Source of the DNA: Astrothelium macrocarpum
Taxonomy: Eukaryota > Ascomycota > Dothideomycetes > Trypetheliales > Trypetheliaceae
Direction of reading: 5' to 3'
DNA: 64,000 nt
Assembly: GCA_021030915.1 (NCBI GenBank)
Contig: JAGEMR010000058.1
Location: 112,351 to 176,350 of the forward strand
How positions within the stretch are numbered: position 1 is the stretch's first letter; each line of letters starts with the position of its first letter. The notes under the pieces were generated by a model. That model did not search any database, had not been told where the DNA came from, and saw nothing but the letters and a program-made list of their open reading frames with translations. This document shows, piece after piece, positions 23,142-34,363 of this stretch. The translations under genes and the position numbers were made by a program.

Positions 23142-24010
23142 AGACGACACTCTTTCTGTCAGAGAGAGTTGTCTTAGTTTTCTCGAATATCTTCACCAAC
23201 AAATACGGTGGCCAACTGAGCCCTGCCACTGTCTGAGGAATAGTCAAGATGTCAATCAACTCCAATTCTGTTGGGGGGTTCCTGTATCGAATAACTCCCG
23301 GTATCCAAGGTTTCAGGTTTCGTTTTGCCTCGTGGAGCATCTGTCGGCCGTAACAGATCGCTCGTGATAGTTTGAGGGGATCTGCAATATGCAGTTCCCG
23401 AGGACTCAAGTTCTGTCATACTTCTATGCCTCGTAAGGCATCCGACGGTTGTAACAAACCATCCGTAATGGTGTAAGGGAATCTGCGTTTCGCAATCCCC
23501 GGAAGCCAATGTTTCTTAACTTCTTCTGTATGCCTCAAGGCGAATATTGTCCATAACGATGTGGGCCAACCGAGCCTGGACAAGGGGCGAAAGACTCTAC
23601 GGGAGAGAAAATAACGAGAGAATAACCAATAAATGTATGAGTAAAGAATCAAGAACCACAAAGACAAGTTTGGCAAGACTTCACCACGAAGTTGAAAGGT
23701 TGGTCCTTCCTCCAACGCTGTAGCTGAAGTCGTCTTATTGGGAAATTAAAAAGAAAGCCCAAGCGTGTAAACCAGTACGACTTAGATGTCAATAGTTTGG
23801 TTGGCTTGGATCTGACAAAAATGTGCTACTTTCACAGCAAGCGACATAGTTTATACTTTCACTGGGAACTGAGAGGTGAACGAGGGTACCGACTTTCTCT
23901 GATATCCTTATAGAAATCCCTTGTTCTCTATCATTAACCGTGCTGTGCCAGATATGGCGCCATCAACCGAGTTGTTTCTGTCCCCAGGCCCTTTTTCTTT
24001 GCATCATGAA
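23142..24010. other. Intergenic with repeat array
   Basis: Apart from the tandem repeat just after the DUF3176 gene, this stretch has no supported gene. Minus-strand frames of 85-99 codons run through the repeat but are broken between units. Confidence 0.5.
23190..23585. repeat. Degenerate ~100-bp tandem repeat
   Basis: Related units begin with TGCCTCGT-GGCATC at about 23326 and 23427, with a more decayed one at about 23531 and perhaps another near 23225. Spacing is 101 and 104 bp. Each unit continues with GTAACA, AGGG-ATCTGC and CCCGG-like blocks in the same order. The flanks also match: GGCCAAC-GAGCC occurs at both ends. On the minus strand two units translate to similar peptides (TIT-D/S-LL-P-S/T-DA-RG), which suggests an eroded repeat-coding sequence. 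Confidence 0.55.
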
Positions 24011-24240
24011 TTATTTGCTTGACTCGCCGTCTTTCTTCTCCGAATCTTCTTTCCCTGCTTTCCCCGGCATGTTCTCAGTCAACACAGGACCCTATGCTCT
24101 ATTAGTCCCTATATGTCTGCATTGTCTCTTTTCATCTTATCCTGATGGGTCTTTTCACGTACAAGGTTGGCTTGGTGGTGCTCGACGGTTGCTTTGGCTT
24201 GCTCGCTCTTGTCATTCGCGGATTGGCCTGCCGACGCCAT
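24011..24240 (-). CDS. Small hydrophilic protein, tentative
   Basis: Exons 24240-24163 and 24091-24011 join in frame to 52 residues rich in Lys, Glu, Ser and Ala (start MASAGQSANDKSEQAKATVE; end EDSEKKDGESSK). The intron is a textbook fungal one: donor GTACGT, branch GACTAAT, acceptor CATAG. A TATATAG element lies about 30 bp upstream. No membrane span or signal is present. The composition resembles small stress- or conidiation-associated proteins, but I cannot name a family. It is too short for frame statistics, so the call rests on the splice signals and the fit of both exons. Confidence 0.42.
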
Positions 24241-26355
24241 AGCTTTCGGGCAACAAGACGTCAGCACGCTATATATAGAACTCTCAAAGGTATTCCTGAG
24301 ACAGGCTGCTATTACCATTTTGAACCTGCTCAGAGGCGGGGTGGATAGGCATGATGGATTTGTTGGAGTTCGGGAGGAACTTGATCTGCTATTCTTTTGC
24401 CGAAAATGTCAAATGTGAATCAAGAATTGAGGAGAGATGGAAACAGAAGAGACTGCTGGAATTCGGTCATCTTGTATTGCAAGGCGGAATTGGCGACGCG
24501 CGGTTTGTTGCGGCCTTGGAAAGCCATGTGACATTGCAGTGAAGCGGCAAGGATGGTGTGGAGAGGATGGTAGATGACGTAGGTGCACGGGCTCTGCATA
24601 GCAAATCGGACGGATCTACCTAGTATCTAGAACTTAGAATGTCAGTTACCAGCTGCATCCACCATGCATCACTGCCCGTTTTCCAACCTTTCCTACGCAT
24701 AACACCTCAGCATCATTGATAACCGCCCTAGCAATCTATATCAGAACTGTGGAACCTGGCCAGATGCAAGATTGTTGGTATTGCAAACTTTGCAGGACAC
24801 GACTGGTGAACACGAAAAGACAACAGGAGGGAGTAAGCACCAAAGGATGGTAGACTCCAAGCTGTTTATCTCTTACAAGTCACTTTGTTCTTCGGCTTAC
24901 TCAACGTTGAGAATGCTGAGTGCGCCTTGAACATTTCAGCCGGGGGGGCCTTTCTGGACAAGGACATGGCAAGGTATTATGTCATTAAATCTCCTCGCTT
25001 GGGACTTAGGAAGTCATCGTGCAGTGCAATAAATACATTTAAGACTCTCCCAGACAGATACAAGCATCAGCCCACCACACCGAATGTCTATACCGCGCCA
25101 GTCTCACATAGTGAGCTTCCTCCGAGTTGACTGCACACCGAATAGCGCGGCGATGATCATGATGCTATAAACCATGGTGATGTAAGAGGTTGGAGAGTGA
25201 AGGCTATGGGCATCCATGCCAGTGCTTTGGGCGGATACTGAGGAGATGACTATATGAAATTAGTACCGATTATGACTTATCGAAAAGCTGGAGCAGCAAA
25301 AACGGACAGTTCGACAGGACCAGTAAAGATGCCATATCCATCAGGCCAGGATTGCCTTTGTTTTTGTTGAAGAACCTGTAAAGGAGCGTTCCAAGGATAC
25401 ACATGGTGCTATAGCAAAGAGGTAGGCTTCAAATGATGCGTCTGGAACAAATTGACTTCTCGGAGGATGGATAGTACGAAAGAATGATGATTTGCATGTG
25501 GGTTCAAGCAACTTATACCCGTCTCACCATCTTCACACCAAGCGAGCATTTCTATCCACACATGCTCCTGTAGATCCTAAGGAGCTAGAGCAGTGGCGCT
25601 TGGAAACATCGCGCTCATTTCCAAATATCGATATTCGGATCGAGATTAGTTGGACCCCTTCATCACACCCTAGATCATATCCAATGTTTGGAAATGATGC
25701 TCTTTTTCGCACCATGGCGTAAATTAAATCCTTGTGATTACCATTACCGAACTAACTGGCTGCACTTTCGTCGCGCGGCTAACTGGATTCGGAAATAAAC
25801 GCGCATTGCTTAAGCTCTGGGCGGATTGGCCCTCTAGACCACAAAAGATTCACAAGGTCTCCGGAGCTGAACAAACACAATTAACAATACTTAGGATGGA
25901 GAATTCTGAATGTTATTGATGTTTAAGGCAAGCGAGCCTTTTAGAATAGCAAGCTTAGGGCTCTCGGATGATCCGGTTCCAGGAAAAGGGGCAATTATCC
26001 CCGAGATTCATATTTCTTCGACACCTGTCGATGCTTTAACGCTGACTTAGGTTTCTTTGATCAATTACAGGCAACTCAAGCAATGGCGTATTTATTATTC
26101 CACCATAAACAGATATGCTAGTGTGACTACAATGGCTTGGTAGGTACTTGGCAATCAGAGCTGCATTGTCAAAGGAAAATCCAGATGAGGTGAAAAAATT
26201 CCGTGCCACGCGCATGACTGTCCTCGAGGCTTGTTCAGAGACTTCGTAATATAAATCCCAAATCATAATCGTGAAACATGCATATCATCACGCTGAGCTA
26301 AAGAACATCAAGACAGTAATACGCTGCCTCTCTGCTTGTGTCGCTGCCAAAAGCG
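24241..26355. other. Intergenic
   Basis: About 2.1 kb between divergent genes. Several frames of 60-80 codons occur on both strands, without motifs or consistent splicing. No gene is called. Confidence 0.5.
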
Positions 26356-27294
26356 ATGAAACCCACACCTTTCGCTTGGATGAAACCTCTTACTCCCTGG
26401 GAGCAATTTCGGCGCAATCCGTCGCTCTTCCTAGCTCAATGGCTCTACCAACGAAGGCCGGTATTCCCGCCGTCATCAAGTCTATCGTCGCAGTCACCGA
26501 TCACCGTAGTTTGCGTATCAGACACTCACTGTACCCAACCTACTATCGCCGACGGCGATGTTCTACTCCACGCCGGCGATCTTACGGAGAAAGGCTCCTT
26601 TGAAGAGCTTCAGACACAATTGGATTGGCTCAATAGTCTACCTCATAAATACAAAATTGCGATTGGAGGTAATCATGATCTCTTGCTAGATGCGGATTTC
26701 GTCGATAAATTCCCGGCAAGAGTTTTCGAGTATGAAGGAAAGGCTCAGAGCGACCTTCAGTGGGGTGATATTATTTACCTCAACAACTCACAGGCCACAC
26801 TGAGTTTTCCTAGCGGCCGGTCGCTCAAGATATACGGCTCGCCCTTAACGGACCAATTTGGTCCTTGGGCATTCCAATATCCCCCTATTCGTGATGTCTG
26901 GACTGATACCATTCCCGACGATATCGACATTCTTCTTACACATGGGCCTCCGAAAGGTCATCTGGATCTTGGAGGCAAAGGCAGCCCATATTTGCTAAAG
27001 GAGATTTGGCGTAAGCGTCCGCGACTGGTAGTTTTTGGGCACATTCATGAAGGTCACGGTCGAGAGGACATTTACTACGACGCTACGCAAAGAATTTATG
27101 ATGGGGTCACGCTGGGTGAAAAGGGCCTGTTCGTTGTCTTTATGATGGCAGTGCTGCTAATTGTTCGACGTATTTGCTACGCTTTGCCGCTCCTGAGGAA
27201 AGTGAATCCGACGTATACCACAATGGTCAATGCTGCAGTAGTAAAGGGGCTTAAGAATGAAGCAACACAATCTCCGACAGTGATAGACCTCTAA
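26356..27294 (+). CDS. Calcineurin-like metallophosphoesterase
   Basis: Single exon, 312 residues, starting at the first ATG in frame (MKPTPFAW). The metal-binding set of the family is complete: SDTH, AGDLTEKG, GGNHD, LTHGPPKGHLD and FGHIHEGHG, in the expected order. The spacing resembles the MPPED1/2-type phosphodiesterases, which act on cyclic nucleotides or related esters; the substrate here is unknown. Unusually, a hydrophobic stretch (GLFVVFMMAVLLIVRRICYA, about residue 255 onward) follows the catalytic fold and is probably a C-terminal membrane anchor. It stands alone, upstream of the RNA cyclase gene. Confidence 0.93.
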   Translation: MKPTPFAWMKPLTPWEQFRRNPSLFLAQWLYQRRPVFPPSSSLSSQSPITVVCVSDTHCTQPTIADGDVLLHAGDLTEKGSFEELQTQLDWLNSLPHKYKIAIGGNHDLLLDADFVDKFPARVFEYEGKAQSDLQWGDIIYLNNSQATLSFPSGRSLKIYGSPLTDQFGPWAFQYPPIRDVWTDTIPDDIDILLTHGPPKGHLDLGGKGSPYLLKEIWRKRPRLVVFGHIHEGHGREDIYYDATQRIYDGVTLGEKGLFVVFMMAVLLIVRRICYALPLLRKVNPTYTTMVNAAVVKGLKNEATQSPTVIDL

Positions 27295-28079
27295 ACACTC
27301 AGACCTGGTCAAATTCGCAACAAAATTCATATAATTAAGTAGGAAAAAGACGATTTACATTACACAGGACTGCTTGCACGATTAAGACCTCACTGCATTT
27401 CTTAATTGAAATCAATACATTGCGCTCATTCCGCAACACTCTGAAGATGAAGTTCTTAATCGAGTTATATTGTCTGAAATAGATGAGATACTATTTCTTA
27501 GGCACAGGCGTTCATGCTTATAGAAAATTTGACAAGAAAAACATCCGAGCCAATAGTGGTGGCTGTCGAGGAAGGAGACGTTTTTGAATTAACAGAGTGG
27601 ACCAGATAGGTTCATTGAAGCTGTACATCACCAAATGAAGCCTTTTCGGTAATGTTTTGGTAACTTCGTTGTGAGATTTCATCTCATTCTCGGAGAAGCT
27701 TTTCGTCCTTTCCTAATTAATCAAGTGCTACGGCAATTGGTAGTCTCCGCCAACCGTAGCTAAACGAGACGGCGGTGAGATTCGGAAAGCCGACACCGCC
27801 ATACAAGAGAATTTTCCTATCCTTCATCTCAGTCCTTTTGCCTAGCTTAGTCAACATTGCTTGTAGTTCCGGAATGATTGAATTCGAGGCTTTATCACTG
27901 GGCTGTGGTTGCTCTGCAAAGCCACCTTCGTGTCGAGAGCATTGGCTGAGCAAACCGCTCTTTGACTCACCGACAGACCTCAGTTTATAATAGTTTGTCC
28001 AACATTTCTTCTTTCCATTTTATTTGCGCACTTCTCAACTCTTGCCTTCCGAATTTGGTTCTCCTTTTCTGTTCCTAGT
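27295..28079. other. Intergenic
   Basis: About 785 bp. A 78-codon minus-strand frame at 27717-27953 has no recognisable motif. The rest is AT-rich flank and the promoter of the next gene. Confidence 0.5.
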
Positions 28080-29456
28080 ATGTCGCAGCCTCTTCATTTG
28101 TTGGGAACAACACTCGAAGGTGGAGGTCAACTGCTCCGTATTGCACTTGGTGTATCTGCCCTTACAAAGTCGCCCATTCACATAACCAAGATCAGAGGCA
28201 GACGAGAAGGCGCCAAGGGTCTTAAGCAACAGCATCTAACATGTGTCAACTGGTTGTCACAAGCCAGCAATGCTCATACCTCAGGCGCGGAAAAGAAGAG
28301 CCTGGAGTTGCATTTTCAACCCAACGTTCTGAATAAGAATTCACACTTCGAGCAAGTCATTGACATTGGTAGTCCCGGCAGTATCTCACTCACTCTTCAA
28401 GCCATCCTTCCTTTTCTTTTGTTCTCTCCAACTCCGAATCAAGAGCTTAGACGCATTACTATCAAAGGTGGGATCAATGTCGATCTCTCGCCGTCTCACG
28501 AATATGTCCAACATGTCCTTGCTCCAATGCTTGCACTCATTGGACTACCTCCAATAGAGGTATCTCTAGGGAAACGGGAATGGAATCAAAAAAATCAAGC
28601 CACTGGTTCTGTCAATTACACCATCCAACCCTTAGCCCAAGGGACCACACTACCCGCTTTCACTATGAACGATAGAGGAGACCTCAGTCAGATCCAATCC
28701 GTTGTCATCGCCCCACTTCGCTACCAATCTGAACTTCAGCATCTCATCGTCTCCACAATAGAAAATTACACGAAACTTGGCCATCTTGCTCAACTACCTG
28801 ACGAGATCCCTGTAAATTTCATCCTTGAAACTCCTGGCTCCACGAAAACAATATATGTCCTCCTAGTTGCTCAAACCACCTCCGGCCATCGTCTCGGACG
28901 TGACAGATACCTCACCAAACTACACTTATCATCCGCCTCGTCCAGTCAGAAAGCCTCTTCCGCAATGCCTAGTGCGGGTGAGAGCCGAGGCAAGTCGCGG
29001 CGCATGGAGGACAGATCCCAGGTTGATAGTGCCATTACCAACGACGCGCTATCTGCCTTAGTAGAAAGTGTGGTCGGCGATTTGGCTGACGAGTTGGCCC
29101 ACGGAGGATGCGTGGATACTTTTATGCGGGACCAGTTGGTAGTGTATCAGGCTTTAGCGGAGGGGAGGAGCTACGTAGATGGAGGAAGGATCGGTGTAGG
29201 AGAGGATGAATTGGAAGGGAGAGTGAAGGAAGGGAGCTTGCATGCGAAGACAGCAGAGTGGGTTTGTGGAGAGTTGTTAGGGCGGTTTGGATGTGATTTT
29301 GACGGGGACGGAGGCTGTGAGGGAGTCGGATGGGTTGTTGGCGAGGGCAAACGAGAGGGCGAGAGAGTGCAAGGTCGAAATGCAGTGGGAGAGTCAGAGT
29401 TTGGTGGAGAGTTGGAAGCGTTAGGGAAGACTTTGGAACGGACCGAAATGTCGTGA
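28080..29456 (+). CDS. RNA 3'-terminal phosphate cyclase (RtcA type)
   Basis: Single exon, 458 residues. It is expected to convert a 3'-phosphate at RNA ends to a 2',3'-cyclic phosphate using ATP through an adenylylated His. The N-terminus has the family start (GTTLEGGGQLLRIALGVSAL) and KIRGRREGAKGLKQQHL. A later block, GGCVDTFMRDQLVVYQALAEG, matches the conserved DQL helix. SLHAKTAEWV, with His at about 388, is where the nucleophile of E. coli RtcA and the human enzyme falls. This and the EGGGQ start favour a true cyclase over the Rcl1 ribosome-biogenesis branch. A Ser/Arg-rich insert lies at about 290-315, and a Gly/Glu-rich tail of about 50 residues is extra. Confidence 0.92.
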   Translation: MSQPLHLLGTTLEGGGQLLRIALGVSALTKSPIHITKIRGRREGAKGLKQQHLTCVNWLSQASNAHTSGAEKKSLELHFQPNVLNKNSHFEQVIDIGSPGSISLTLQAILPFLLFSPTPNQELRRITIKGGINVDLSPSHEYVQHVLAPMLALIGLPPIEVSLGKREWNQKNQATGSVNYTIQPLAQGTTLPAFTMNDRGDLSQIQSVVIAPLRYQSELQHLIVSTIENYTKLGHLAQLPDEIPVNFILETPGSTKTIYVLLVAQTTSGHRLGRDRYLTKLHLSSASSSQKASSAMPSAGESRGKSRRMEDRSQVDSAITNDALSALVESVVGDLADELAHGGCVDTFMRDQLVVYQALAEGRSYVDGGRIGVGEDELEGRVKEGSLHAKTAEWVCGELLGRFGCDFDGDGGCEGVGWVVGEGKREGERVQGRNAVGESEFGGELEALGKTLERTEMS

Positions 29457-29647
29457 TCATTCGTGGATAGTCTTGGGCTGCATCTTCAAACCACAGTCAC
29501 GGCTTCAACTCCGTCTGCAATTCTGCAGACAGCCGATTCTTGCAGCATTTCTCACTACATGTTCCCTATCCTTCACATACTGAAATCTTTGCACATGGAT
29601 GATATCGGTTTTACAAATCTTGATAACAACTAGAAACTTATGTACGA

Positions 29648-31499
29648 TTAGTCCTTATCTGCTGCAACTTCAACCTGTTCAGCTCTTCCCATTTCCATAC
29701 TCCCACTCTTCCCAACCATCCCATCCAAGGTCTTTTCTGCAGTCACATTCAGATCCGTTTCGCGATGCATATCCAGATCCTGCCTCTTATAGATGTTGAC
29801 ATACACGGGAAAGACATAGCTAGCCACGTATGCTGCGACGGGAATGCCCATGGCATGGTGAAAGTTGCCATAATTTGTAGCGATGGCACCAGTCATGGGT
29901 GGGAATACGGCACCGCCAGAGATGGCGGCAACAAGGAAGGAACCACCGCGTTTAGTGTGGCGACCTAGACCACGGAGAGCGAGGGTAAAGATGGTGGCGA
30001 AGCAGGCCTATAAGATGCCGAGAAGTCAGTAAAGCGTTAAGTGGCAGCGAATGGCTCAACGACGTACGCTTTCAAAGCAGAGAACTAGGATAAGAAGAGC
30101 GACGCTGGCTTTCCCAGTGGTGAGGACCGCAGCGAGGGAGAAAACGAAGCAGAGGAAAAGATAGACAGCAAGAATTATTCGTGGTTTGAATTGAGACCTG
30201 GTCATGAGGAAGCCGCTGACAAAACGCATGAAGGCGTAGAGACCTTGTCCAACGGCAAGAAGATTGGCTAGAAATCATTCATTAGTTCAGGAATCGACAG
30301 TCATTATGAATAGTCGAGAAAGACATACAGCTTGTCTCAGCACTGTAGCCGGCTTCTTCGCAGAAATTGATGAAATAGTTGGCCACCGAGACTAATCAAA
30401 TGTTTAGCATTCCGACCTCGCAATGAATCTGGTTTTGGACTATCAACGACTGACCTTGAGCACCGATGTAGCAAAACTGACTCCAGACACCCAAGAAGAG
30501 ATTCGTCTGTTTATGTAATGGTCCAACGTCCTCTTCCGCAATCTCATTCTCCTGCGTCTGCATGTCCATATCTGTCACCTCAGGCATTGGCGCAAGGAAG
30601 AATAGAATAATGAGCAAGGCAACGAAGCAAGCGACACCGAGGTATGTCCACTGCACATTCTTGAGGCCTTGAGCATTGTCGACAGTCTTGGCAAAGAAGA
30701 CACGAGAGGCAAGAAGGGGAGCAACAAAGCTTCCGACACCTTGGACGGCTTGGGCTAGATTGAGCCGGATTTCGGAGTACCGGGGAGGACCACAGATAGA
30801 AAGGAAGCTGAGGCAGGTTAGTTAAAATCCATATATATTTGGAACATCAGAAGAAAGTAAGTTGGCCAATTCAGAAACATACTTGTCAGCACCAGTTTCA
30901 AGAGTGGAAAGACCAGCACCGACAACAAACATGCTGCCGCAGAATCCACCAAAGGACCTGCCAACACCGCTAGGCCAGAAGCAAAGGCAGCCTACTGTGA
31001 GGACAGCAAGACCTGGAAGAAGTCAGCTGGACATGTTCAAGGGATTAATGGGCTTGATGGGTATACCAGTCATGAAAGTGATGCGAAAACCGAACCGGCG
31101 TAGAATCCATCCAGAAATTGTCAATGGACACAAGAAGTATGCTCCAAAATAAGCGGCAGAAAGCCCTGAGGCCATACCAGCCGAAATGTTGAGCTCGCTC
31201 TGGAAGTGGCTGCAAAAGTCATCAGTCTCTTCACAATATGGAAAAGTCTACCATTGAGGTCCTGTACCTGTTGAGCACATCGAGAAGACCGTAGGCGAAT
31301 CCCCAGAGGAAGAACAGGATCGTGACTGCGCGGTATCATTGTCAGTGCCTGCTTCAAGCGATAGGGAGATGATCATCGAGAATTGGAATAAAACCAACGT
31401 ACCAAGACAGCACGGTAAAATCGACTGCCTCAACGTCAAATGCACACCCTCTGTCACCGCCTGATCATCCACCACAATCTTCCGTCGATAAATTCCCAT
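29648..31499 (-). CDS. MFS transporter, FHS (L-fucose permease-like) family
   Basis: Plasma-membrane carrier of 467 residues in eight exons: 31499-31403, 31325-31268, 31209-31067, 31012-30883, 30807-30455, 30391-30329, 30267-30068 and 30007-29648. All junctions keep frame, and introns are 54-77 nt. Twelve spans are expected. Family motifs include ILFFLWGFAYGLLDVLN in helix 1, SAAYFGAYFLCPLTISGWIL in helix 2, the RRFGFR loop, and GAGLSTLETGADNFL in helix 4, which is typical of fungal FucP-like carriers. The central loop is acidic, and the second half starts near QTNLFLGVWSQFCYIGAQ. The substrate is probably a sugar taken up with protons, which cannot be read from sequence. The start was chosen at MGIYRRK; the frame upstream lacks an ATG. 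Confidence 0.92.
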
Positions 31500-32553
31500 C
31501 GTGTCAACCTCTTGTCCTTGTTCCAACCAATATCTCTTTTCCAATGGAGACAAAGAAACCCCAGAGCCACCGCACAGCGAATTCACGACTTGTCACGAGC
31601 AAACAACCCAAGTCGATTTCGTTTTCCACGTGGTCACCAATCCAGATATACACTCATCGTTACACCCGGACCCTGCCAGCTCGGTGCATTTGCCAGCGAA
31701 TGCACGCGGCAGTATCTGGGGGAAAAAAACGACCGCGCATGAGTGGAGTAGCCTGAACGGGGCTCGCGCTGATCCTGTTCATGGCATGCAGAGCCTTTGG
31801 GCTGTACCACTGAACCCGGGGATGCGGAGATTGGGGGTGACTAGGGGAGCCCCTGGTTTGTGCGGAGAGAGGAGTCGGCTGCGGTTAGGGACAGGAACAT
31901 AGCGCCAAATGAGAGTGGAGGAAATTTGCGTAAGCTAGTATCTCTGCAGGAACTCGACCTGGAGACTGGGCAGTAATGAAATGCAGGGTATTGGCCGTGA
32001 GTTGGGGTTCTAGAACCAGGCCTGAAATTTAGAACGCCAAAGGACGTTCTGTGGAGCCAAACCCATCTTTATGTTGTGGATTTCCGGTACAGAACTTGGA
32101 AGGATTCGAAAATGGAGTGCGTTGTGGGGACTTCCTCGATTGATTTTCTTGTGAATCTCTGAGGATGGTGATGCAGTTGGATTCCATATCAAAATTAAGA
32201 GACAATTGTGCATTTGTGCACGACTTGTGCAGTGAGCACATAAATCAAGTGTATTCCGTCATTAGAATTCGAGGCATGGCGTGCCAAATACAGTTAAGAT
32301 CGATTTCAGCAGAGGAACGACATGAAAGCGTTCATTCTCTCAGTTGAGAATCACATCCTTAAATTTGAGTGCATTGTATTCAATTGTCGCTGTCACAGGC
32401 AGCATTCCAATTTGTCTACGTGAACGAAATGGATTGATTTGCAATAAAGTACAAATAGGCCTGGTATCCCGAACCAGGTATGGTATCAATACAGAGGCAT
32501 TATCTGGAAATTCGACCGCCTCTTCTCCGTACATGATCCAAAACGCCCGTCAC
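31500..32553. other. Intergenic
   Basis: About 1 kb between two tandem minus-strand transporter genes: the promoter of the MFS gene and the 3' flank of the permease. No supported gene is seen. Confidence 0.5.
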
Positions 32554-34363
32554 TCATTCCCAGATGTAACCCAACATCTGTCTGACCTTGTTGTTGTATT
32601 CCTTAGGAGCCTTCTCGTCAGATAAGACTTGTGACAAACCGGTGTCCAGATCAACTTGATCCGGAGCATGTGCCCAAGGGTCATTCCAAGCGTAGATGAT
32701 CTTGTGGGCCCAAAAGATACATAGAAAAATCGGAATGCCAATGTAGTTCGTGAGGAAAGTACTTACGGACCATCTCGAAGGCCAAAAGACGTCGAAACCG
32801 TTGATCAAGCATAGAATAGTGAAGGCGACAAGTGAAAACCAAGCACCGAATGGCTGGATCTTTGAATGGTATGGCACGGGCACATTCTGGATCTTGCATG
32901 CTTTACGAAAGCGTAAGTATACGATTGAGCAGCAGATCCACGAGATGAAGCCGGATGTGTTGGTCAGCGATACGAACCAGTTGAAGACTGTCGAGGCGGA
33001 GTTCCCGCAATTGAGGTAAGCGAGTCCGGCGAACAGAGATGAGGCAATCACGGCACGGTAGGGGACGCCATGTCTGTTGCATGCCTTGAAAAAAGACGGT
33101 GCATTGCCAGAGAGAGCAAGGGAATAGAGTGATCGTGAAGACAAGTACAAGAAGGAATTACCAGCGGACCATGCTGAAATAATGATGCCGGCATTAACAA
33201 TGCTAGGGAGGACTTTGATGCCGGCTCGTTTGATGCCAAGAACGTAAGGCGAGGATCCAGCACCGGCACCCCCACCGGTCAAAGCAGGGTCGTTGGATGG
33301 GATGATACAGCTGATTGCTAATACAGTACCGATGTAAAAGAAGAGGAGCCGGAAAATGTACCGTTTTGCTGCGATGGGCAAGTTGCGTCGGGGCGATTCC
33401 ATTTCACCACCAGTGACAACCACAAGTTCAGGAGCGAAGGTGAATGGGAAGGCACTCAAAGCCCAAGTTCCAAGCAAGGCGCAAAAACGGCCTAAATTAC
33501 CCTTTTCGAGCCATTCGTTCGCTGCACCTGGGTTGTGCCAATATCGAAAGCCGAGACGATCATGGTTGGGACCACCACCTAAGAAGATGATGAAGGATAC
33601 GAGCAAAAGACCACATACCATGATGACCTTGATTCCGGCGAACCAGAATTCAGTTTCGCCATAGTACTTCACTGGAAACAGATTCAAAGCAATGATCACG
33701 ATGCCCACTACACAGTATGTGATTAATAATTGAGTATGCTAACAAGAACTTGCAAGACGCACTGATGGTAATCCACACCCCGATATTGACTGGTGGCTGC
33801 CAGTAACCAATGACCAAAGACGCCGCAGTGATCTCATATGGTACGAGAATGCCAAGTGAGTACCAGTAAAGCCAACCCGTGGAGAAGCCCAACGATCTGG
33901 AAACATATCGATATGCGAAGAAATTCATCGAGCATCCCTGGGTCGGCAGATAGACGGCGACTTCGACCATGAGAGTAATCATGCACCAGATCAAGAACGA
34001 CATTAAACAGTACGATCCAGTTATGAATGCTGGCCCGCCGCGAGCAAGAGTTTCGCCACTGCCGACGAAGAGGCCGGTGCCCATAGTACCTCCAATGGCA
34101 ATCATCTGAGCATGTCTGCTCTTGAGACCGCGCTGGGTGGATCGGAAGCGTTCATCATATAGGTCGGACTCAAGGACATTGCCGGGAGCGGCAGATACTC
34201 TGCGTCGATTACGATTGCGGAAGTTGAGGAATGATCCTTTGGCAAATATTTGATCAGATGGTTTTTCAGCTTCGACTGTCGAAACGTCCTTGGGGTTGGA
34301 AGAGGGTCTGTTCCAATCGCTGAGCTCAACATCGGAGTGAATGTCTCTATCTCCAGTAACCAT
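32554..34363 (-). CDS. Amino-acid permease (YAT/APC superfamily)
   Basis: Proton-coupled amino-acid importer of the plasma membrane. Exons 34363-33763 and 33707-32554 give 584 residues; the 55-nt intron uses donor GTGCGT and acceptor TAG. A hydrophilic N-terminal region of about 80 residues precedes the first span, which carries the substrate-binding glycine motif (MIAIGGTMGTGLFVGSGE). Further family signatures are GGPAFITGSYCLMSFLIW, GWLYWYSLGILVPYEITAAS and FAPELVVVTGGEMESPRRN. About 12 spans are expected. The tail ends NNKVRQMLGYIWE. Substrate range cannot be told from sequence. It lies next to the sugar carrier on the same strand, but 1 kb of spacing argues against co-transcription. Confidence 0.95.

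Noticed and set aside
24885..25130. 81-codon plus-strand frame
   Set aside because: No motif and no supporting splice structure.
27717..27953. 78-codon minus-strand frame before the RNA cyclase gene
   Set aside because: No recognisable motif, no ATG context of note and no neighbour exon; support is too weak.
28080..29456. Possible loss of the catalytic His in the RNA cyclase, because VDTFMRDQL lacks His
   Set aside because: The nucleophile falls later, in the block aligned with SLHAKTAEWV, where His 388 is present.
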